Positions 1 to 7,987 of a stretch of DNA of 64,000 nt are shown here, one piece after another; the stretch's first letter is position 1; each line of letters opens with the position of its first letter. The notes below the pieces were generated by a model that saw only the letters and a program-made list of their open reading frames with translations, was not told the origin of the DNA and did not search any database. A program made the translations under genes and the position numbers. This DNA comes from Paenibacillus caseinilyticus (GTDB taxonomy: Bacteria; Bacillota; Bacilli; Paenibacillales; NBRC-103111), in assembly GCF_027533645.1 (NCBI RefSeq), contig NZ_JAQAGY010000015.1, positions 1-64,000 on the forward strand, read 5' to 3'.

Positions 1-118
1 TCCAGCTTCCTTCAGATTCCACCTCACGGTGGACACCCTTGCTCTTGGCTAACGGTAGGCGTTCGCCAGCCCCCGTTCGGGACTTTCACCCTAGAGATGA
101 CGCCCATGCTGGGCGTAC
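1..118 (-). mobile_element. Group IIC intron, 5' end (domain I), truncated by window edge
   Basis: Read on the minus strand from about position 118 toward 1, the sequence opens GTACGCCCAGCATGGGCG, continues with CTAGGGTGAAAGTCCCGAAC and GTTAGCC, and reaches GGAATCTGAAGGAAGC near the edge. These blocks match, in order, the start of group IIC introns such as the one from Oceanobacillus iheyensis, which I know as GTGTGCCCGGCATGGG through GGAATCTGAAGGAAGC. Group IIC introns typically insert just after the stem-loop of an intrinsic terminator. Here the intron starts one or two bases beyond the 16-bp hairpin at 121-157. The third base is A where the usual start is GTGYG. The reverse transcriptase/maturase ORF and 3' end would lie left of the window, so intactness cannot be judged. 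Confidence 0.88.
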
Positions 119-120
119 CA

Positions 121-157
121 CAAAGAACCTCCGCCCGTAATGGGCGGAGGTTCTTTG
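121..157 (-). terminator. Perfect 16-bp terminator hairpin of the Rieske oxidoreductase gene
   Basis: Arms 121-136 (CAAAGAACCTCCGCCC) and 142-157 are perfect reverse complements with a 5-nt loop. The hairpin lies about 85 bp after the stop of the oxidoreductase gene on the minus strand. Its expected U-tract is short because the group II intron begins almost immediately beyond it. Confidence 0.85.
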
Positions 158-242
158 GTCTGACTCAGCAGGAGTGGGAAGGAGGCGGGCCATTCCCCTG
201 CGTTCCATGTCTGCGATCCTTAAGCGGGACTCCGCCGTGCCG

Positions 243-1778
243 CTACACCTCCACCTTGCCGAGACTGCGCTTCGCCGGCCCTTCGATCACATCGCCCTGA
301 TACGAGAAGCGCGAGCCGTGGCAAGGACAATCCCACGTCCGCTCCGCCTCGTTCCAGTCCACCTCGCAGCCCATGTGCGTGCATGTCGTATCGACCACAT
401 GCAGCTCCCCTTGGGGATCACGGTACGCGCCGGCACGCTTGCCGCGGATCCGTACCACGCCGCCTTCGTCTTTCTCCAGTTCGTCCAAGGTGGTGCGGGC
501 GAATTCGAGCTTGCCGGAGATGAGCTCCTTGGCCACATTCGCATTCTGGGTGACGAACGTCTTGATGTCCGGATCCGCATGGAACCGCGAAGGCTGGAAG
601 AGCTCCTCATACGGGGATGCCTCTCCGAGGATCAGCTTGCTGTTGAGCAGGGCGGCCGCCGCGGAGGAAGACATGCCCCACTTCCTGTACCCGGTAGCCA
701 CCAGGATGTTCGGCTTGTCCTCCCCGTACCTGCCGATGTACGGGACCTTATCCAGCGTGATCAGATCCTGGGCCGACCAGCGGTAAGCAATCTCCTCGAG
801 CCCGAAGGACGCCTCGCCGAACTGCTGCAGCGCTTCGTAATACCCGAACGTACAGAGCCCTTGCCCCGTCTTGTGGCTCTCGCCCCCGAAGAGAACCATC
901 GGCTGTCCGTCCACCATTACGCTGCGGAGGGAGCGCTTGGGCTCTTCCGCACTGAGGTACATACCGCCGGGATACGGGGTCTTCGTCTTGGCCAGGAGGG
1001 CATAGGACCGGTCGGCGTGCAGCCGGGCGAAGAAGAATTGTCCGCCGTCATACACCGGGAAGTGCGAGCAGGATATGAGCTTGCTGCAGGTCACCTGGTG
1101 GCCCGTATCCGTGGTGAACGTGACGGGATGCCCTGGCGTAACCTTAACTGCGGTCGTCTCCCCGAAGATGCGGCCTCCTGCTGCCGTAACTTCCTTCGCG
1201 AGACGGGCGACAAACCGGCCCGGATGGAACTGCGCCTGATTCCGCATGACCACTGCGCCCTTCGTCTCGTAAGGAAGCTTCAGCCCTTCGACCCATCCGC
1301 CTTCGATCCCCAGCTGGGCGTACGCCTTGGCTTCCGCTTCGAGCTTGCCGAGGTAATCCTCCGAAGCGGTATAGATGTAAGCATCTTCCCGCGTCAAGCC
1401 GCAGTCGATGCCGAGCTCCTCGGCCGTCTTGACGATGAATTCGAGCCCTTCGCGGTTCGCTTCGTAGTACTGCCGGGCCTTCTCCTCTCCGAAATGGGAG
1501 ATGAGCTCGCTGTAGATCAGATCGTGCTGGGCCGTGATTTTGGCCGTCGTATGCTTTGTTGTGCCGGAGAGCACCTGCCCCGCTTCCAAGACGGCTGCCT
1601 TCACTCCTTGCTTCGTCAGCAGGTAAGCGGTCAGGATGCCGGTGATCCCCGCGCCGACGATGGCCACATCCACATTCAGATCTTCGGCGAGCTTCGGATA
1701 GTTCGGCACGTCGGCGCTGTCGAGCCAATATGATTCGGGGTATTGGGGAAGCTCGGTGCTTTTTCCGTTCGCTGTCAT
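243..1778 (-). CDS. FAD-dependent oxidoreductase with C-terminal Rieske [2Fe-2S] domain
   Basis: The protein has 511 residues from an ATG at 1778 placed 9 nt after AAGGAG; an in-frame GTG seven codons upstream lies too close to that site to be used. The N-terminal part is a DadA/glycine-oxidase-like flavoprotein: the dinucleotide-binding GAGITG lies at about residues 42-47 after a beta strand (VDVAIV), and an acidic LEAG follows. The C-terminal ~60 residues are a Rieske domain with ligands C466/H468 (CTH) and C484/H487 (CPCH). This fusion is common in Bacillales and is annotated as a FAD-dependent oxidoreductase. It is probably a cytosolic amine or amino-acid oxidase passing electrons through the iron-sulfur centre, but the substrate is unknown. 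The gene stands alone, with a candidate promoter at 1864-1892 and a terminator at 121-157. The fold is sure; the substrate is not. Confidence 0.9.
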   Translation of the reverse strand: MTANGKSTELPQYPESYWLDSADVPNYPKLAEDLNVDVAIVGAGITGILTAYLLTKQGVKAAVLEAGQVLSGTTKHTTAKITAQHDLIYSELISHFGEEKARQYYEANREGLEFIVKTAEELGIDCGLTREDAYIYTASEDYLGKLEAEAKAYAQLGIEGGWVEGLKLPYETKGAVVMRNQAQFHPGRFVARLAKEVTAAGGRIFGETTAVKVTPGHPVTFTTDTGHQVTCSKLISCSHFPVYDGGQFFFARLHADRSYALLAKTKTPYPGGMYLSAEEPKRSLRSVMVDGQPMVLFGGESHKTGQGLCTFGYYEALQQFGEASFGLEEIAYRWSAQDLITLDKVPYIGRYGEDKPNILVATGYRKWGMSSSAAAALLNSKLILGEASPYEELFQPSRFHADPDIKTFVTQNANVAKELISGKLEFARTTLDELEKDEGGVVRIRGKRAGAYRDPQGELHVVDTTCTHMGCEVDWNEAERTWDCPCHGSRFSYQGDVIEGPAKRSLGKVEV

Positions 1779-1863
1779 GTATACGGACTCCTTTTTCACG
1801 TTTTGGTTAGTTTCACCTTCCGTTTCGAGATTTATCCGATTTTTGGAAGGATGAGCTATCCTA

Positions 1864-1892
1864 TTTATATAAACGCCTCTGCCGGAAAGTAA
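1864..1892 (-). promoter_or_regulatory. Candidate sigma-A promoter for the Rieske oxidoreductase gene
   Basis: Minus strand TTACTT, then 17 nt, then TATAAA (TATAAA is the complement of 1864-1869). It lies about 85 bp upstream of the chosen start. The -35 box is weak. Between it and the lipoprotein terminator at 2121-2149 I see nothing else. Confidence 0.35.
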
Positions 1893-2120
1893 CCAGGAAC
1901 CAGGCAGACACCGCGTTTTGCTTCTTCTCCCTGGATCAACCGGCTTAATGATTACGCCGGTGGCTCCGTGTGATCCGGTCGTATGGTAAGTTATGGTATA
2001 TGACAGGGCTCCAATGGACTACCCTTGTTGCGAGGCGTCTGGCTTGCCATCACCCTCCCGAAGCTGATTTTTTGGAAGTGGTGACAATAACGCTGTCTGT
2101 CTCGGCACGACATAACGAAA

Positions 2121-2149
2121 AGAGAGCAGCGAACGAATTCGCTGCTCTT
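2121..2149 (-). terminator. Intrinsic terminator of the BNR-repeat lipoprotein gene
   Basis: Inverted repeat 2123-2133 / 2138-2148 (AGAGCAGCGAA and its complement, loop CGAA), followed on the minus strand by CTTTTCG. It lies about 115 bp after the lipoprotein stop. The 1779-2120 stretch holds only the oxidoreductase promoter region. Confidence 0.7.
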
Positions 2150-2261
2150 GATCTGCCGCACGGCCCGGCACCGTTGGCTGTGCCCGCATCTATATTTTCT
2201 CCCCGCCCTATTCGTGTCATACCTACAGTCGATACGCGGCAGCGAAAGACCCAAACCCGCG

Positions 2262-3557
2262 CTACATCACCTTCCAGGTGGCGCCGCCGTCTTCTGTCCG
2301 CAGCAGACGCGAGGCATCCCCCTTCTCGCTGCGCACCAGCGCCCAGCCTGTCTTCGGCGTAACGAACTCCAGAGAGATCAGATACGGATAGCTCTTCAAG
2401 GTATCCTGGAAGACCGTATTGCCGGCCAGCGGCGTCCAGGCCTTCCCGCCGTCGGCCGTATGAAGCAGATGAGCTCCGTTCCACATCCACCCTTCCCGGC
2501 CCGATAAGAACGTCAGCCCCGTGCTGCTCAGCTTCGCCATCACATCCGCTTCTTTGCCGAAGGAAGTCAGCTTCCAGGTCTCGCCCCCGTCTTCCGTGAA
2601 ATAGGCGCCCAAGCTGACCACATCCCCGTGCCGGTATTCATACGGCATCCAGCCGCTCTGTGCTTCCCCTCCGAAGAATTCGGGCGCACCGGTAATCTGC
2701 GGCTGTCCTTGATCGTCCCGTGACGAAACGTCCAGCGACAGCTCCTGCCACGTCCGGGCCTTGTCCTTCGTCCGGTAAAGCGTCACCTTCCCCGGGGTGC
2801 GTGACTCCAGCGGGACCCACCCGTTGTCCGTATCGCGGAATGCCATCCCCCGGTTCGCGAATCCCTGGAGCGGCAGCAGTCCTTGGGCCTGATCGGGTTT
2901 CTGTTCCATCGCCTGGTTGTCCATGACCACGGACCAAGTGACTCCTCCGTCGGTTGTCTCGCAGATCACTTTCCGGGAGCTGCCCATTGCGGCATCCGGC
3001 TGGTTCATGAGATAGCCGTGGGCCTTGTCCGTGAAGACAGCCTCCCCGCCGGCCACGCCTTCCGGCAGCATGCCCTCCTTCCAGGTCGCCCCGCCGTCTG
3101 CACTAACGGAGACCGAAGCGGGCAGCGTGTGACCCGCTGGCACATACACCAGATGAGTGGAGTCCGCCGCTTGGATGGCTTCCGGGCCCGGATCTCCCTT
3201 CTGCTGCGCCGAGGTTGGGGAGGCGGATTCGTGCCAGGTCCCCCCGCCGTCCGCCGTCCGGTACAGCCTGAATTGGCCTCCGGCCGATAAGCCCCACGCG
3301 TAGGCGGTCCGTTCGTCCACGGCATGGAAGCCGGTCAGCCGGGCTTGAATGGTCTTGCTCTCCCCGGAGTCAGCCGGTGCTGCCGGAGACTTGGCGTCTG
3401 TGGAGACGGCCGGGGCCGTCTCTGTCTTGGCCGGGTTGGCTCCCGCTGCCCCGGCCGGCTGCGGGCCGGGTGTCTGCCCGCAGCCTCCAAGCGTCAAGAC
3501 GATAGGCAGCGTCAACAATAAAGTCTTTTTTCGGTTGAAACAGTTATAGATTTTCAC
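2262..3557 (-). CDS. Lipoprotein with BNR/Ycf48-like beta-propeller repeats
   Basis: 431 residues from a GTG at 3557, preceded by an AAAGGGG-type ribosome site. The N-terminus is a lipoprotein signal: basic NRKK, hydrophobic TLLLTLPIVLTL, lipobox LGGC with lipidated Cys26, then a low-complexity Pro/Ala linker to about residue 65. The rest contains at least six Asp-box/BNR motifs of the form DGGxTW (TADGGGTW, SADGGATW, TTDGGVTW, TEDGGETW, TEDGGATW and degenerate ones), as in Ycf48/sialidase-like propellers. It should sit on the outer face of the membrane. Such proteins usually bind ligands or scaffold partners, and nothing here points to an enzyme. It seems to be a single-gene unit. A related Asp-box segment occurs in the M23 peptidase at 59351-60757. 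Confidence 0.85.
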   Translation of the reverse strand: MKIYNCFNRKKTLLLTLPIVLTLGGCGQTPGPQPAGAAGANPAKTETAPAVSTDAKSPAAPADSGESKTIQARLTGFHAVDERTAYAWGLSAGGQFRLYRTADGGGTWHESASPTSAQQKGDPGPEAIQAADSTHLVYVPAGHTLPASVSVSADGGATWKEGMLPEGVAGGEAVFTDKAHGYLMNQPDAAMGSSRKVICETTDGGVTWSVVMDNQAMEQKPDQAQGLLPLQGFANRGMAFRDTDNGWVPLESRTPGKVTLYRTKDKARTWQELSLDVSSRDDQGQPQITGAPEFFGGEAQSGWMPYEYRHGDVVSLGAYFTEDGGETWKLTSFGKEADVMAKLSSTGLTFLSGREGWMWNGAHLLHTADGGKAWTPLAGNTVFQDTLKSYPYLISLEFVTPKTGWALVRSEKGDASRLLRTEDGGATWKVM

Positions 3558-3701
3558 GGGTGCGATAGCCCCTTTCCTCGTTAGAATGTCATGCTGCTTC
3601 GGACGGCGTCTCTACACATATCATTAACCCCAATTTGAAGGCGAGCCTTCCATCTCTTACAGACGAAGGTAACCCTCAAAAAGTTGTATCGCCAGCCGCA
3701 C

Positions 3702-3739
3702 AAAAGAAAAACAGCCTCTGCCCGAAGGCAAAAGCTGTT
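3702..3739 (-). terminator. Intrinsic terminator of the DUF975-like gene
   Basis: Inverted repeat AACAGC (3710-3715) / GCTGTT (3734-3739) with a smaller inner GCCT/AGGC pairing. On the minus strand the T-rich tract TTTTTCTTTTG follows. It starts about 20 bp beyond the stop of the upstream membrane-protein gene. The rest of 3558-3758 should hold the lipoprotein promoter, but I see no convincing boxes. Confidence 0.65.
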
Positions 3740-3758
3740 AACAAGATACGCTGCGCGA

Positions 3759-4409
3759 TCATTCCAAATCTTCATGCACTTGGAGAGAAGAGTCGTCCGC
3801 CGGCTTTGCGATCAAGAGGTTATAGAACTCCGCCAGGGAAGTCATGAAGTATGGCTCCAGCCACAAGAATCCGAGGAAGAGCGTCAATAGCGATAGAATC
3901 GCCCAGCCGATAAAGCTCAGCATCAGGCAGAAGTACCGCCACTTGTGGCCATTCATGAGATTGCTGCTCATCCGGATGGCTTCGAGGGAGCTTACCCCTG
4001 GGTTATCGATCTTGATGAAGACCGCCTGTGAATAACGGATCCCCGCGATGATCCCCGGAATGATAAGAAGCAAAGTCCACGCCAGCACTTTAAGGCCTAC
4101 AAGCAAGGAGAGTTTGATAAACGGCCACAAATTACGGAATGCGTAGCCGAATACTTGCCCGATCCCGAGCCGCTGCCCGCGGGAAATGGACAGATAGTAT
4201 GCTTCAGACGCGGTTGAGATCCAGACGGAAACCACCACACTGAGCAGGGACAATGTAATGTATATAGGCCAGTCGAAGTTCCGCTCGTCGTCCACCAAAT
4301 AAGAGAAGACTCCGTTAATCAATGTAGTGATGATAACAAATAAGACCGCGTTCCCCCAGTTCCCCCGCAGCGCCTCTCTTGCACTTTTGCGAATATCGCT
4401 GTTCGTCAT
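3759..4409 (-). CDS. DUF975-like integral membrane protein
   Basis: 216 residues from ATG 4409 (MTNSDIRK). The reading frame is open up to 4436, but the candidate promoter at 4441-4468 would start transcription near 4434, so the first ATG is unlikely. AAGGAG lies 16 nt before ATG 4409, and a TTG two codons earlier is a possible alternative start. The N-terminus NSDIRKSAREALRGNWGNAV matches the family pattern I know for DUF975 (short soluble head, then multiple helices). About five hydrophobic segments follow, including VLFVIITTLI, IYITLSLLSVVVSVW, LLVGLKVLAWTLLLIIPGIIAG and FIGWAILSLLTLFLGF. The C-terminus is short and acidic. The function of the family is unknown. The gene is divergent from the small gene at 4581. 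Confidence 0.75.
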   Translation of the reverse strand: MTNSDIRKSAREALRGNWGNAVLFVIITTLINGVFSYLVDDERNFDWPIYITLSLLSVVVSVWISTASEAYYLSISRGQRLGIGQVFGYAFRNLWPFIKLSLLVGLKVLAWTLLLIIPGIIAGIRYSQAVFIKIDNPGVSSLEAIRMSSNLMNGHKWRYFCLMLSFIGWAILSLLTLFLGFLWLEPYFMTSLAEFYNLLIAKPADDSSLQVHEDLE

Positions 4410-4440
4410 AATCAAATTCACTTCGCTCCTTAGCATGGTA

Positions 4441-4468
4441 AATATAGTCTATTCGACATACATTGTAA
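4441..4468 (-). promoter_or_regulatory. Candidate promoter for the DUF975-like gene
   Basis: Minus strand TTACAA (complement of 4463-4468), 16-nt spacer, TATATT (complement of 4441-4446). It is consistent with a translation start downstream at 4409. Confidence 0.4.
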
Positions 4469-4542
4469 GCTACATACGAATTTTTGTCACTCTTTTTCTA
4501 GTTTATTCCATTCCCCGGCAGTCTTCCCTTCTACCGCCATCT

Positions 4543-4551
4543 TGGTATAAT
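4543..4551 (+). promoter_or_regulatory. Extended -10 promoter of the small unknown gene
   Basis: TGGTATAAT at 4543-4551 fits the TGnTATAAT extended -10 consensus. The -35 region is poor. The ribosome site AGAAGGAG follows at 4565-4572, so the leader would be very short. Confidence 0.55.
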
Positions 4552-4580
4552 TAGGAGCAAACATAGAAGGAGCTGTGGAT

Positions 4581-4892
4581 ATGAATGACCAGGTTGAACA
4601 AGCGCTTCGTACCGCATTGGAGCACTGGAGCGCCATGGCCGGAGCCGGAGGCGGCGGAGAGGAGGCCGAAGCCAACGAGTTCGAATCGTCCTTCTACCGC
4701 CTGATCGATGCCGTCCGCAAGTGGTACCAAGGGTTGGAGCAGCCCCCGCGGACCTTGGAGGCCTTCATGGACAGGCCGGAGGTACAGCATCTCGTCGACC
4801 GGCTCCCGGGTCCGCTTCATCTCAACTTCGAGACGGAAGCCGAGTTGATCATAGATCACGTCAGCCGGATCGAGGAGGACAAATACGATTGA
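4581..4892 (+). CDS. Small acidic protein of unknown function
   Basis: 103 residues from ATG 4581, 8 nt after AGAAGGAG; an in-frame GTG at 4575 lies too close to that site. I do not recognise the family. The protein is soluble and acidic, with a Gly/Glu-rich patch at about residues 22-32 and otherwise mostly predicted helix (ALRTALEHWSAMA; FYRLIDAVRKWYQGL; ELIIDHVSRIEED). There is no signal peptide or membrane segment. It is the only convincing plus-strand gene in the window, has its own extended -10 promoter, and converges with the M56 gene. The 169-bp gap after it has GC-rich stems (GCCGGG/CCCGGC near 4920; GGTCAC/GTGACC near 4965-5000) but no clear T-tract. Confidence 0.6.
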   Translation: MNDQVEQALRTALEHWSAMAGAGGGGEEAEANEFESSFYRLIDAVRKWYQGLEQPPRTLEAFMDRPEVQHLVDRLPGPLHLNFETEAELIIDHVSRIEEDKYD

Positions 4893-5061
4893 GCTGCAGG
4901 CAGGCTTGGAACAACGTAGTTGCCGGGGATTCCCGGCGTGTGCTGCCGGACCGCCCGCCGACGGTCACAGGCGCACGGGGGCAGGATACCCGTGACCACC
5001 GTCCAGAACCACCGTCAGAGCAACCTTCCCGCGGCCGCTCTCGGCTGCAAGTCTTCCTCCG

Positions 5062-7344
5062 CTATCGGTCCGCATGCTCCGGCAGCTCCAGGTAAGGAGC
5101 CTTCATTAATGCGGCGACCATCTCCTCCTGCCGGGCGATGCGTGCCGCCATCGTCACCTGGAAGCAGATGCCCCGGTCCTCCCAGAAGTAACTGATGTGG
5201 TCCGCATCCGATGGGAAGAGCGGTCCATCTGTCTTATAAGGGACGGTCCGGTATACTTCTTGCCCCCCTATCGTCAGGGCGGCGGCTTCCACTACGTTCG
5301 CCTCCCCGTCGATGCGACTGAAGACGAAGCTGCCGCTCTTCCGGATTCCTTCATAGATGCCGTCGTCCTTGATCTGGACGAACTTAATCCCCCCCTTCCG
5401 GTCATCCTCCGGTGCGCTCACGGTATAATCGATGAGGAACGTCCTCGTCTTCCAGTCGTCCCCGTCTCTTGGATGCCCGAAGTTCACCTTCTGCGACTCG
5501 AACGCCCGGGAGGACTGCAGCAGGCCCGGCACTTCCATCGGGAACTTCGGAATAAAACCGACCGATGCGGGTACCTGACGCAGGTCTTCCTCCGCATAGA
5601 TGTCCTCGATGAAATCATTCGGGTTGATGTATCTTGGGCTCCTCATCAGCTCCGCGTCGGGGTATCTCATCGAGGAAGCTATCGCGATCCGATCTTCGGC
5701 AGAGAAACCCCCGAGTCCCTCCAGTGTGTAGACCACCTCGCCGTCCAGCCACAAGTAAGACACGGATTCCCACTTGCCTTGATCCACAATCACCTTATAC
5801 CCCGGTTGATCGCCGAGCTGAAGCGGCTCCCTCCGCACTTCAACCTTTCGGCTGAAAGACTCCCCTGTGTTGATCTCCGCCTCTGCCAATCGCTCGAAGG
5901 CCGCTTCCAATTCGCCGCTTCCGGAGGACGCTCTCAGCGAGAAGCCTTGCTCCACCGTTCTTGACCCCACATATCTGCTGTATTGAATCTCCGCCTCCAT
6001 CGACTCCGGATGACCGTCTCCCGTGGAGCTGTAGATGATGTGTTCGATTCCGTATTCCCCCGGAATATAGGCGGGAACCTTGTACCGGAACGGGGCATAG
6101 TCCACTGCCCGCTTCAGGGAGTTGAACCCGTCGGGCTTCCCTTCGTAATAAAGGCGCTCCTGCGCCACGGTGACCGGTGCCGGGCTCACGGCACTAGTGA
6201 GCGTCACGCTGCCCAGCAGCAGGACACCGGCGGCACCCGCCACGGACAGCTTGTACGATCCCTTGCGGTACCCTGCGATCATCCTGATCCTTCTCTCCAC
6301 CTCACGCCGCTTCCGGGAGCCGCCAAAATACAGCAGATCCTGCCGGTTGCGCGGGGCAGCATAGCGTTTCAAGTGCTCGATCATCGTCATGCCGTAAGGC
6401 CCCGCTTCGTCTTCTCCCAGAATTTCGAGAACATAGGCATCGCAGGCGAGCTCGCGGTCCGCTTTCATCCGGCGGATGCATGCCCATACCAGCGGATTCA
6501 TCCAGTGCACAGCCAGTATCAGACTGCCGGCCCAGTTCCAGAGCATGTCCCTCCGGCGCAGATGAGCGAGTTCGTGGGCGATTATATGCAGAAGCTGAGG
6601 GACAGCTGCTTCGTTCAGAACCCTCTCCGGCACATAGATCCACGGCCGGAACAAGCCCGCGATATAGGGACTGCCCGGCCCCGGGCCGGTGTAGACCGCA
6701 ACGGCACGGCTTATGCCAAAGCCGGCCGCAGCGGTTTCCATAACCTGGAGAACCCTCGCATCCGTCGCAAGACGCAGGGCGTGCCGGGCGCGGTTGATAC
6801 GTCGTCCCTGCACCAACAGGACGGTTAGCAGGATGCACGCACCCGCGAACCAGACAAGCGACGCAAGCTGTACGTACAGGGGCGGCGTGCCTGAAGCCTG
6901 GGATTGACGTTCCCCTGTGCGTTGTGCCGACTGCACGCTACCCGGATCTTCTGCCGGGCGCTCACCAAGCCTGTCCCCGGACGCCGGATGCTGCAAGCCG
7001 GAGCCCGGAGACATCGCCCCCTGCTCCTGCAGCTCCCCGTGTACCGCCGCAGAGAGAGTGGAGACGGCCCCCGTTCCCCAGGGGACTCGTGCTGTCAGTA
7101 AGCCCGCCGCCACCTCGGCTGTCCGTTCTATCAGGACTCCGGTCACGTTGAACATACTGGCCGGGCTCCCCGGTAGAACAGGCAGCAGCAGACGCAACAT
7201 CACGATCATCCACAGCAAGTGCAGCAAGCGGGGGCGCAACCAGCGCTGCAGCACGCGCCGCAGCAGCAGAACGAGCAGGATGACGAGGGAGGCCGAGATC
7301 GTCGATTGCAGGAACCATAAGAATAAGGTACTGAGGAAGGTCAT
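5062..7344 (-). CDS. BlaR1/MecR1-family M56 membrane metalloprotease (sensor)
   Basis: 760 residues from ATG 7344, about 8 nt after a GAGG site; a GTG three codons upstream is possible. The N-terminal ~350 residues form the M56 protease: several membrane helices (TISASLVILLVLLL; LHLLWMIVMLRLLLPVLP), a soluble Ser/Gly-rich loop, and the zinc motif HELAH at about residue 257 (HIIAHELAHLRRRD), followed by another helix. The last ~380 residues are extracytoplasmic. They lack the SxxK transpeptidase sensor of BlaR1 and instead resemble the DUF4367-type domains found after M56 in many Paenibacillus proteins. By analogy it senses a surface signal and cleaves or triggers release of the BlaI-type repressor encoded just upstream. 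The two genes nearly abut. Beta-lactam sensing is not supported. Confidence 0.85.
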   Translation of the reverse strand: MTFLSTLFLWFLQSTISASLVILLVLLLRRVLQRWLRPRLLHLLWMIVMLRLLLPVLPGSPASMFNVTGVLIERTAEVAAGLLTARVPWGTGAVSTLSAAVHGELQEQGAMSPGSGLQHPASGDRLGERPAEDPGSVQSAQRTGERQSQASGTPPLYVQLASLVWFAGACILLTVLLVQGRRINRARHALRLATDARVLQVMETAAAGFGISRAVAVYTGPGPGSPYIAGLFRPWIYVPERVLNEAAVPQLLHIIAHELAHLRRRDMLWNWAGSLILAVHWMNPLVWACIRRMKADRELACDAYVLEILGEDEAGPYGMTMIEHLKRYAAPRNRQDLLYFGGSRKRREVERRIRMIAGYRKGSYKLSVAGAAGVLLLGSVTLTSAVSPAPVTVAQERLYYEGKPDGFNSLKRAVDYAPFRYKVPAYIPGEYGIEHIIYSSTGDGHPESMEAEIQYSRYVGSRTVEQGFSLRASSGSGELEAAFERLAEAEINTGESFSRKVEVRREPLQLGDQPGYKVIVDQGKWESVSYLWLDGEVVYTLEGLGGFSAEDRIAIASSMRYPDAELMRSPRYINPNDFIEDIYAEEDLRQVPASVGFIPKFPMEVPGLLQSSRAFESQKVNFGHPRDGDDWKTRTFLIDYTVSAPEDDRKGGIKFVQIKDDGIYEGIRKSGSFVFSRIDGEANVVEAAALTIGGQEVYRTVPYKTDGPLFPSDADHISYFWEDRGICFQVTMAARIARQEEMVAALMKAPYLELPEHADR

Positions 7345-7354
7345 CGCATACACC

Positions 7355-7765
7355 TCAGGACTCCGGTCCCTGCGGACCGTTCTTTCTTTGTTGTTTGTCC
7401 GCCAGCATGCGCTGCAGCCGTTCGATCTCCTGGTCTGACAGCTGCACTTCTTCCAGGAAGTTCGTCATCATTAGATCCGCCGCCCCGCCGAACACCCGCT
7501 TCAAGAAGGAACGGCTCTCCGACCTCACGCACTCCTGCTCCGAGACCAGCGGATAGTACAAGTAGGTTCTGCCGGACTTCTCGAATCCGATCGCCCCCTT
7601 CTTCAAGAGGCGGTTCACGAAGGTACGGACCGTTCCCTCGCTCCATTCGTTGTCCTCCGGGAGGCGGAGCTTGATTTCTTCCGCCGTGATGGGCGCGCTG
7701 CCCCAGATCACTTTCATCACCGCCCATTCGGATTCCGATATTTTGGGGAGATTGGGCTGCTGCAT
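7355..7765 (-). CDS. blaI: BlaI/MecI/CopY-family transcriptional repressor
   Basis: 136 residues. The N-terminal ~75 residues are the winged helix typical of BlaI/MecI (ISESEWAVMKVIWGSAPITAEEI, then WSEGTVRTFVNRLLKKGAI and a YLYYPL wing). The C-terminal half is the helical dimerisation and cleavage region with LSDQEIERLQRML. It should bind the two TACAnnTGTA sites just upstream and repress itself and the M56 protease gene, which follows within a few bases on the same strand. Proteolysis controlled by the M56 protein would relieve repression. Both domains are complete and the length is normal for the family. The name is a family name only; the regulon beyond this pair cannot be seen from sequence. 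Confidence 0.9.
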   Translation of the reverse strand: MQQPNLPKISESEWAVMKVIWGSAPITAEEIKLRLPEDNEWSEGTVRTFVNRLLKKGAIGFEKSGRTYLYYPLVSEQECVRSESRSFLKRVFGGAADLMMTNFLEEVQLSDQEIERLQRMLADKQQRKNGPQGPES

Positions 7766-7794
7766 ACGTTCACCGTCTTTCGCCGTTTTGTATT

Positions 7795-7804
7795 TACAAG
7801 TGTA
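7795..7804. promoter_or_regulatory. BlaI-type operator O1 (TACAAGTGTA)
   Basis: Fits TACAnnTGTA, the BlaI/CopY operator core. It is part of arm 7795-7807, which is the exact reverse complement of 7824-7836. It lies downstream of the -10 box, in the transcribed leader of blaI. Confidence 0.8.
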
Positions 7805-7822
7805 ATAGATAACTGCAGCTAA

Positions 7823-7851
7823 ATATTACACTTGTATTTTATAATTGTCAA
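7823..7851 (-). promoter_or_regulatory. Sigma-A promoter of the blaI-M56 operon
   Basis: Perfect -35 TTGACA (complement of 7846-7851), 17-bp spacer, -10 TAATAT (complement of 7823-7828). The transcript starts about 50 bp before blaI and includes operator O1. Confidence 0.75.
7827..7836. promoter_or_regulatory. BlaI-type operator O2 (TACACTTGTA)
   Basis: Second TACAnnTGTA site, 22 bp from O1, lying in the promoter spacer and overlapping the edge of the -10 box, so a bound repressor would exclude RNA polymerase. Confidence 0.8.
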
Positions 7852-7927
7852 CGGTTTCCAGAGGATAAGCGACCGGTCGCATCCAGATTCCCAACCCCCG
7901 GAATGCAGGGCTTACGCCGTGATTAAC

Positions 7928-7987
7928 TTCATCTCACTTGAGCTTACCTTACTTGACCTTACCTTACTTGACCTGACCTCACTTGAC
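7928..7987. repeat. 15-bp tandem repeat, about four units, spanning a stop codon
   Basis: Units 7943-7957 and 7958-7972 are identical (CTTACCTTACTTGAC). 7973-7987 (CTGACCTCACTTGAC) and 7928-7942 are diverged copies. The array covers the last codons and stop of the hydrolase gene. Each unit read on the minus strand carries an in-frame AAG-stop, so read-through would meet a stop every five codons. The remainder of 7852-7927 shows nothing. Confidence 0.8.
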
